Positions 60,296 through 64,000 of a DNA stretch of 64,000 nucleotides are shown one piece after another. The stretch's first letter is position 1, and the number at the start of each line of letters is the position of its first letter. The DNA is from Rhodobacteraceae bacterium Alg231-30. GTDB lineage: Bacteria; Pseudomonadota; Alphaproteobacteria; Rhodobacterales; Rhodobacteraceae. The DNA is taken from assembly GCA_900143615.1 (NCBI GenBank), contig FREU01000001.1, forward strand, positions 644,767-708,766, read 5' to 3'. The position numbers and the translations under genes are program-made. The notes below the pieces were generated by a model that had not been told where the DNA came from, searched no databases, and was given only the letters and a program-made list of their open reading frames with translations.

Positions 60296-61090
60296 ATGCT
60301 GTCTTACCAACATATATTTCACGCCGGAAATCTGGCCGATGTTCAAAAACATGCGCTTTTGGCGATGATGCTAGAGTATATGGTGCGCAAGCCCAAACCG
60401 ATGACCTATATTGAAACCCATTCCGGGCGCGGCTTGTATCAACTTGATGCCGAAGAAGCGGTGAAGACGGGAGAGGCTGATGCAGGCATCGGCATCGCGC
60501 AAGATTGGTTTGAACAGGATCACCCTTACGCGCGCGCTCTAAACAAACTTCGCACCCAAAGAGGGGAGGCGTCATATCCGGGATCACCCGCAGTAGCGGC
60601 AACGGTTTTGCGGCGAGACGATAAGATGCATCTTGCCGAATTACACCCACAGGAAGCTGTCGCTTTGCGTCAGAATATGCGCGGCAGCGGGGCGAAAATT
60701 TATCAACAAGATGGTTTTGAATTGGCCATGGGGCTGTGTCCGCCAACGCCGCGGCGCGGCTTGCTGCTGATTGATCCGAGTTATGAGATCAAGGATGATT
60801 ACGCGTCGATCCCGCGCTTCATTGAGCAAGTGCATCGTAAATGGAATGTTGGCGTCATCGCGTTGTGGTATCCGATTCTCACGGAAGCCCGTCATACAGA
60901 GATGGTGGAAGCCTTGAAGGCGTTGAATCTGCCGAAAGTGTTGCGCCATGAGGTTTCTTTCGCGGCTGCGCGGGAAGGGCATCGGATGATTGGGTCGGGC
61001 ATGTTCATTGTGAATGCTCCCTATGGTACTGAGGATGAGGCATCACGATTGGATGGTCTCTTCTCCGAGCATTTTTCGAAGCGTCGCTAA
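60296..61090 (+). CDS. rlmJ: 23S rRNA (adenine2030-N6)-methyltransferase RlmJ
   Basis: A 264-residue SAM methyltransferase: MLSYQHIFHAGNLADVQKHA is the RlmJ start, YIETHSGRGLYQL is near the SAM site, and LLIDPSYE is the catalytic [DNS]PP[YFW]-type motif. RlmJ methylates A2030 of 23S rRNA. Monocistronic, with a 308-bp gap after it. Confidence 0.93.
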   Translation: MLSYQHIFHAGNLADVQKHALLAMMLEYMVRKPKPMTYIETHSGRGLYQLDAEEAVKTGEADAGIGIAQDWFEQDHPYARALNKLRTQRGEASYPGSPAVAATVLRRDDKMHLAELHPQEAVALRQNMRGSGAKIYQQDGFELAMGLCPPTPRRGLLLIDPSYEIKDDYASIPRFIEQVHRKWNVGVIALWYPILTEARHTEMVEALKALNLPKVLRHEVSFAAAREGHRMIGSGMFIVNAPYGTEDEASRLDGLFSEHFSKRR

Positions 61091-61398
61091 ACAATTCAGC
61101 TTTGAGTGATGGCCAACGTTTGGTGGTCAGAAATGCAACGCAATTCCATGAGGCGATTGCGACCGCTTGGTGGTGGAAAAATGCCATTTATTACAGCCCA
61201 ATTGACGCCGATGGAATGGCGCGAAAATAATGCCGGAATAAATATCGATATTTCTTGACTGATGGAGTAATAATCGTCATCTTTCCAGTAACGGCGGGTT
61301 TTGTTACCACCGATTGGGGTTTGTTGGCGGATTGACGTTGGCGCTCCAAGGCAGTGGTGCGGCGCGCGTGACTATGAATTAGAGGCACGGAGAAATAG
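61091..61398 (+). promoter_or_regulatory. Region between rlmJ and the rutE-like gene
   Basis: A 308-bp stretch with no gene. It contains a perfect 14-bp palindrome AAATATCGATATTT (61240-61253), followed at once by TTGACT, plus two loosely similar TTGGTGGT-containing segments at about 61110-61180. It should hold the promoter for the downstream unit, with the palindrome a possible operator overlapping the -35. Confidence 0.4.
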
Positions 61399-62064
61399 AT
61401 GTCTGGACTAAGCGGAGCAGAATTGGACGCGGCGCGCGCTGAAGCTCAAGAGGCGGTACGCGCATTGCGGTCTCGCCGCACGACTTTGGATGAGGCATCC
61501 ATTGATGTGATCTTGGGCGACGCACGTTCGCATTACGCGTGGCAGGATCGCCCCGTGTCGGACGAGTTGCTGCACCAGCTCTACACTATCACAGCCGCAG
61601 GCCCGACCAGTATGAATACCTGTCCTGCGCGGTTTATTTTTGTCACCTCCGAGGCGGGCAAGGATCGTTTGGCCAAGTCGTTGAAAGCAAAAAACATTGA
61701 TAAAATGCGCGCGGCACCAGTGACAGCGATTATTGCGCATGATCTTGAGTTTTGGCGCGACCTGCCGTTCCTGTTTCCACATGAAGACCGTCGCCCGCAT
61801 TTTGAAGGTAAGCCTGAGCATTCCGAGGAAACTGCCTTTCGCAATGGAACATTGCAGGGTGGTTACTTCATGATCGCGGCGCGGGCCTTGGGGTTGGATG
61901 TTGGTGCGATGAGCGGGTTTGACAATGCCATCGTAGATGAAGAGTTTTTCAGCGGCACAACGTTGAAATCAAACTTCTTGTGCAACCTTGGATATGCCGA
62001 CGAAAGTGCGCTGTTTCAGAAATTGCCCAGATTTGAATTCGACCAAGTTTGTTCATTTGTGTGA
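61399..62064 (+). CDS. rutE: Malonic semialdehyde reductase-like nitroreductase (RutE/HadB)
   Basis: A 221-residue FMN-dependent nitroreductase-fold protein. RSHYAWQDRPVSDELLHQLY and AAGPTSMNTCPARFIFVTS match the RutE pattern, with FMN-binding AARALGLDVGAMSGFDNAIV towards the C-terminus. RutE reduces malonic semialdehyde to 3-hydroxypropionate. There is no rut pyrimidine operon in the window, so the substrate could differ. GGAG lies eight bases before the ATG. It is followed by an OsmC-like gene and a TRAP transporter. Confidence 0.82.
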   Translation: MSGLSGAELDAARAEAQEAVRALRSRRTTLDEASIDVILGDARSHYAWQDRPVSDELLHQLYTITAAGPTSMNTCPARFIFVTSEAGKDRLAKSLKAKNIDKMRAAPVTAIIAHDLEFWRDLPFLFPHEDRRPHFEGKPEHSEETAFRNGTLQGGYFMIAARALGLDVGAMSGFDNAIVDEEFFSGTTLKSNFLCNLGYADESALFQKLPRFEFDQVCSFV

Positions 62065-62076
62065 GGAGATGCGCTG

Positions 62077-62532
62077 ATGGCTATTCGTCAAAAATCAGTC
62101 ATTCAAGTAAAAATGAGCGGAAGCGCTGACAGTCATTCACATTGTGTTGTGGCCACACGAGATCTGACTTTGACAATTGACGAGCCAGTGGAACGGGGCG
62201 GAACCAATCTGGGATTTTCGCCGACTGAGACCGCTTTTGCTGCTCTGGTAGGGTGTACCAATACCATTGGTCACAAATGTGCGGCCAAGCTGGGCATCGA
62301 CATTGGCAATCTGAGTTTTGACATGACGATTGACTTTGATCGCCGAGGTGTTTTGTTGATGGAAGAGGTCGAGGTGCCGTTTAAAGCGATCCGGCTTCAA
62401 GTCACATCAGATGGGCCGGCGACGCAATCGCAACTTGTGGAGGTTGCGGCCGAGACCGAAAAATACTGTGCTGTATCAAAGCTATACAAAAACGCAGGCA
62501 CAGACGTGGAGGTTCACTGGGGTTTGAAGTGA
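62077..62532 (+). CDS. OsmC-family protein
   Basis: A 151-residue OsmC/Ohr-fold protein. GGTNLGFSPTETAFAALVGC carries the first Cys, and EKYCAVSKLYKNAG the second, the pair that forms the peroxide-reducing thiolate site. OsmC proteins detoxify organic peroxides, though many subgroups are uncharacterised. It lies 12 bp after the rutE-like gene and 30 bp before dctP, so the three could be co-expressed. Confidence 0.85.
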   Translation: MAIRQKSVIQVKMSGSADSHSHCVVATRDLTLTIDEPVERGGTNLGFSPTETAFAALVGCTNTIGHKCAAKLGIDIGNLSFDMTIDFDRRGVLLMEEVEVPFKAIRLQVTSDGPATQSQLVEVAAETEKYCAVSKLYKNAGTDVEVHWGLK

Positions 62533-62562
62533 GCTTTGAATTTAGCATCTAGGGAGGAGAAG

Positions 62563-63636
62563 ATGACTATGTTTAATAAAGGACTAGCGCTTGCGGCGCT
62601 GATGGCTGGGGTTGCTGCGGCACCGGCTTTTGCAACGGAAACCATCAAGGCAGTTGTGATTGACGGCTATCCGGCGCGCGCGCTTTGGGTGAAGGAATTC
62701 ACAAATTTCTTTATTCCTGAAGTTGATAAGAAGTTGGCGGAAACCGGCAACTACGCAATGGACTGGCAAGAGAGCTATGGCGGTGCCATCGTTAAACCAA
62801 AGGGTGTCCTGGAGGGCGTCAAGTTGGGCTTGGGCGATATCGGTATCGTCACCACAATTTTCCACAGCTCGAAACTGCCAAGTCAGGCGATTTCTGCGGT
62901 AACGCCGTTTGTAGCAACCGATGCTGTGGCCGTGGCCAAGGCCGTGGATGAAATCGCCAAAGAATTCCCGACCATGCAGGACGAATTTGCTGCACAGAAC
63001 CAGGTTTATTTGGCGACCGGCGTTGTGCTGGATACCTATCAGGTGTTCTCGAAAGACCCGATCACATCGATCAAGGACATTGAAGGCGCCAAAGTGGCGG
63101 GTGCGGGTATGAACCTGCGCTATCTGGAAGGCATTGACGGCGCGGCTGGTGTGCGTGGTGGTCTAACCGATTTCTACAACATGCTCGATACCGGACTGGT
63201 GGACAAAGCCATGCTGTGGCCAGAAGCGGCTAAGACCTTCAAGATCGCCGAAGTTGCTCCGCATATGTATGCGGCGGATCTGGGCGCGGTGAACTCTAAG
63301 ACAGTGACTGTGAATGCTGACTATTGGGCCAGCCTGCCGGGCGAAGTTCAGGAAGCGCTGCAGGAAGTGGCTGTCATGTACCGCGATCACATCGCTGGAC
63401 TGGCGATGGGGCGTGCGGCTGAAAGCCGTGAAGCCTATGTGGCCGCAGGTGGCACTATCACCGAAGCCAGCGCAGAAGATCGCGCAGCTTGGGCAGCTGC
63501 GATGCCAAACATCGCTGCGGAATGGGTCAAGACTCTGAACGACAAAGGCGCGCCAGGTACAGAAATGCTGGAAGCCTACTTGGGCAAGCTGGAAGCGGCC
63601 GGATACACCGGTGTTCGTGACTGGACTGCCGAATAA
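62563..63636 (+). CDS. dctP: TRAP transporter solute-binding protein (DctP type)
   Basis: A 357-residue periplasmic protein with signal MTMFNKGLALAALMAGVAAA (cleavage after FA). The mature part shows the TRAP family pattern: GDIGIVTTIFHSSKLPSQAI, then SIKDIEGAKVAGAGMNLRYL. It delivers a carboxylate or other organic solute to the membrane subunits. GGGAGGAG precedes ATG 62563. A perfect 11-bp stem-loop separates it from the small permease gene. Confidence 0.9.
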   Translation: MTMFNKGLALAALMAGVAAAPAFATETIKAVVIDGYPARALWVKEFTNFFIPEVDKKLAETGNYAMDWQESYGGAIVKPKGVLEGVKLGLGDIGIVTTIFHSSKLPSQAISAVTPFVATDAVAVAKAVDEIAKEFPTMQDEFAAQNQVYLATGVVLDTYQVFSKDPITSIKDIEGAKVAGAGMNLRYLEGIDGAAGVRGGLTDFYNMLDTGLVDKAMLWPEAAKTFKIAEVAPHMYAADLGAVNSKTVTVNADYWASLPGEVQEALQEVAVMYRDHIAGLAMGRAAESREAYVAAGGTITEASAEDRAAWAAAMPNIAAEWVKTLNDKGAPGTEMLEAYLGKLEAAGYTGVRDWTAE

Positions 63637-63649
63637 TTCACCAACTAGG

Positions 63650-63679
63650 GTCTCCGCACAGTGCAATTTGTGCGGAGAC
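63650..63679 (+). terminator. Stem-loop between dctP and the small permease gene
   Basis: Perfect 11-bp arms GTCTCCGCACA / TGTGCGGAGAC, 8-base loop, 13 bases past the dctP stop. No T-run follows, so it more likely stabilises the dctP message or attenuates than fully terminates. Confidence 0.65.
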
Positions 63680-63703
63680 AACAGATAGAGAAAGGGCCAT
63701 AAC

Positions 63704-64000
63704 GTGTTCCTGACGACTTTACGGAAAGCGGTTTTGGCCCTTTCACAACTTGGCAACGGGGTGGCGATTGGCGCCAATGCGATTGGCACACTTGTCGTGC
63801 TCGGCCTCGTGCTGGTGGTTAACTTTGATGTGGTGGCCCGCGGCGTGTTCAACGCGCCATTTTTAGGCGCCGTCGAAGTTGTACAATTCTCCATGGTTTT
63901 GATCGTATTTTTGCAGTTGCCCGACGTGGTGCGTGTCAGCCGCTTGACCCGATCGGACGGCTTTTTGGTGGTGATCGGCACACGGTATCCACGTTTTGCA
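63704..64000 (+). CDS. dctQ: TRAP transporter small permease (DctQ type), cut at the window edge
   Basis: The first 99 codons of a membrane protein (GTG start, with AAAGGG upstream): MFLTTLRKAVLALSQLGNGV, then the transmembrane LVVLGLVLVVNFDVVARGVF and APFLGAVEVVQFSMVLIVFL, as in DctQ subunits, where the F-x2-V-x2-R-x2-F pattern is typical. It anchors the large DctM subunit and links to the binding protein. The large subunit would follow beyond the window. Confidence 0.85.
   Translation, partial: MFLTTLRKAVLALSQLGNGVAIGANAIGTLVVLGLVLVVNFDVVARGVFNAPFLGAVEVVQFSMVLIVFLQLPDVVRVSRLTRSDGFLVVIGTRYPRFA

Overview
The window reads as a chromosomal segment of an alphaproteobacterium of the Rhodobacteraceae (Roseobacter group), with GC in the mid-50s percent by eye and densely packed operons. 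The assignment rests on established family knowledge: an HvrA-type H-NS protein, the ethylmalonyl-CoA pathway genes ecm and ccr, a BMP-type nucleoside importer, a TRAP transporter, and a probable Irr iron box in front of an Nfu/NifU scaffold gene. No rRNA, tRNA, insertion sequence, prophage block or CRISPR array was seen. Almost all genes are intact; the window cuts deoD at the left edge and a TRAP small permease at the right edge.

Layout. 1-8.2 kb: deoD end, acylphosphatase, H-NS-like HvrA, then the ethylmalonyl-CoA block (ecm, a PlsB-like acyltransferase, ccr), a small 66-residue protein and a RecD/Pif1-like helicase. 8.2-15.1 kb (minus): a TauE/SafE permease paired with a PF09608-type membrane protein, then a BMP-type ABC importer operon. 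15.2-20.0 kb (minus): rimI, tsaB, a GFA-fold protein and nfu as one overlapping unit, then usp, a class IV aminotransferase and trpS. 20.1-29.3 kb: a rhomboid-fold protein lacking catalytic residues, an HdeD-like protein, murJ-glnD, and the lpoA/rsmI/yraN/gshB cluster. 29.3-39.5 kb: a tail-collar protein, yifB/comM, a GST with a metal-binding-like tail, cobU with a phosphatase, chaN, coaBC-dut-moeB-like, and an M3 peptidase. 39.5-44.8 kb (minus): one apparent operon kpsT-kpsE-kdsA-pmm/pgm plus a membrane-anchored Zc3h12a/NYN-type ribonuclease. 45-49 kb: ArsR plus permease, a uracil-DNA glycosylase-like gene, an SseB-like gene and an LDH2-family dehydrogenase. 49.1-53.4 kb: a LysR regulator divergent from two exported SnoaL-like proteins and a QorB-like reductase, then ghrA. 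53.6-59.2 kb: mreB-mreC-mreD-mrdA-rodA. 59.4-64 kb: a TorF-type porin, rlmJ, rutE-like reductase, OsmC-like protein and a TRAP importer.

How the parts fit. Much of the window serves the envelope: the elongasome (mreBCD/mrdA/rodA), lipid II flipping (murJ), an LpoA-like lipoprotein, Kdo synthesis and polysaccharide export. Central carbon genes (ccr, ecm) depend on adenosylcobalamin, and cobU lies in the same window. Both import operons place a strong stem-loop directly after the binding-protein gene, a layout expected to yield more binding protein than membrane subunits.

The best candidates for something not yet described are the NYN-type ribonuclease in the capsule/Kdo operon with an unusually extended KpsE, the rhomboid-fold pseudoprotease, the LysR/two SnoaL/QorB-like cluster, and the trpS-aminotransferase intergenic region with two terminators. 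All functional calls come from reading the sequence without database searches.
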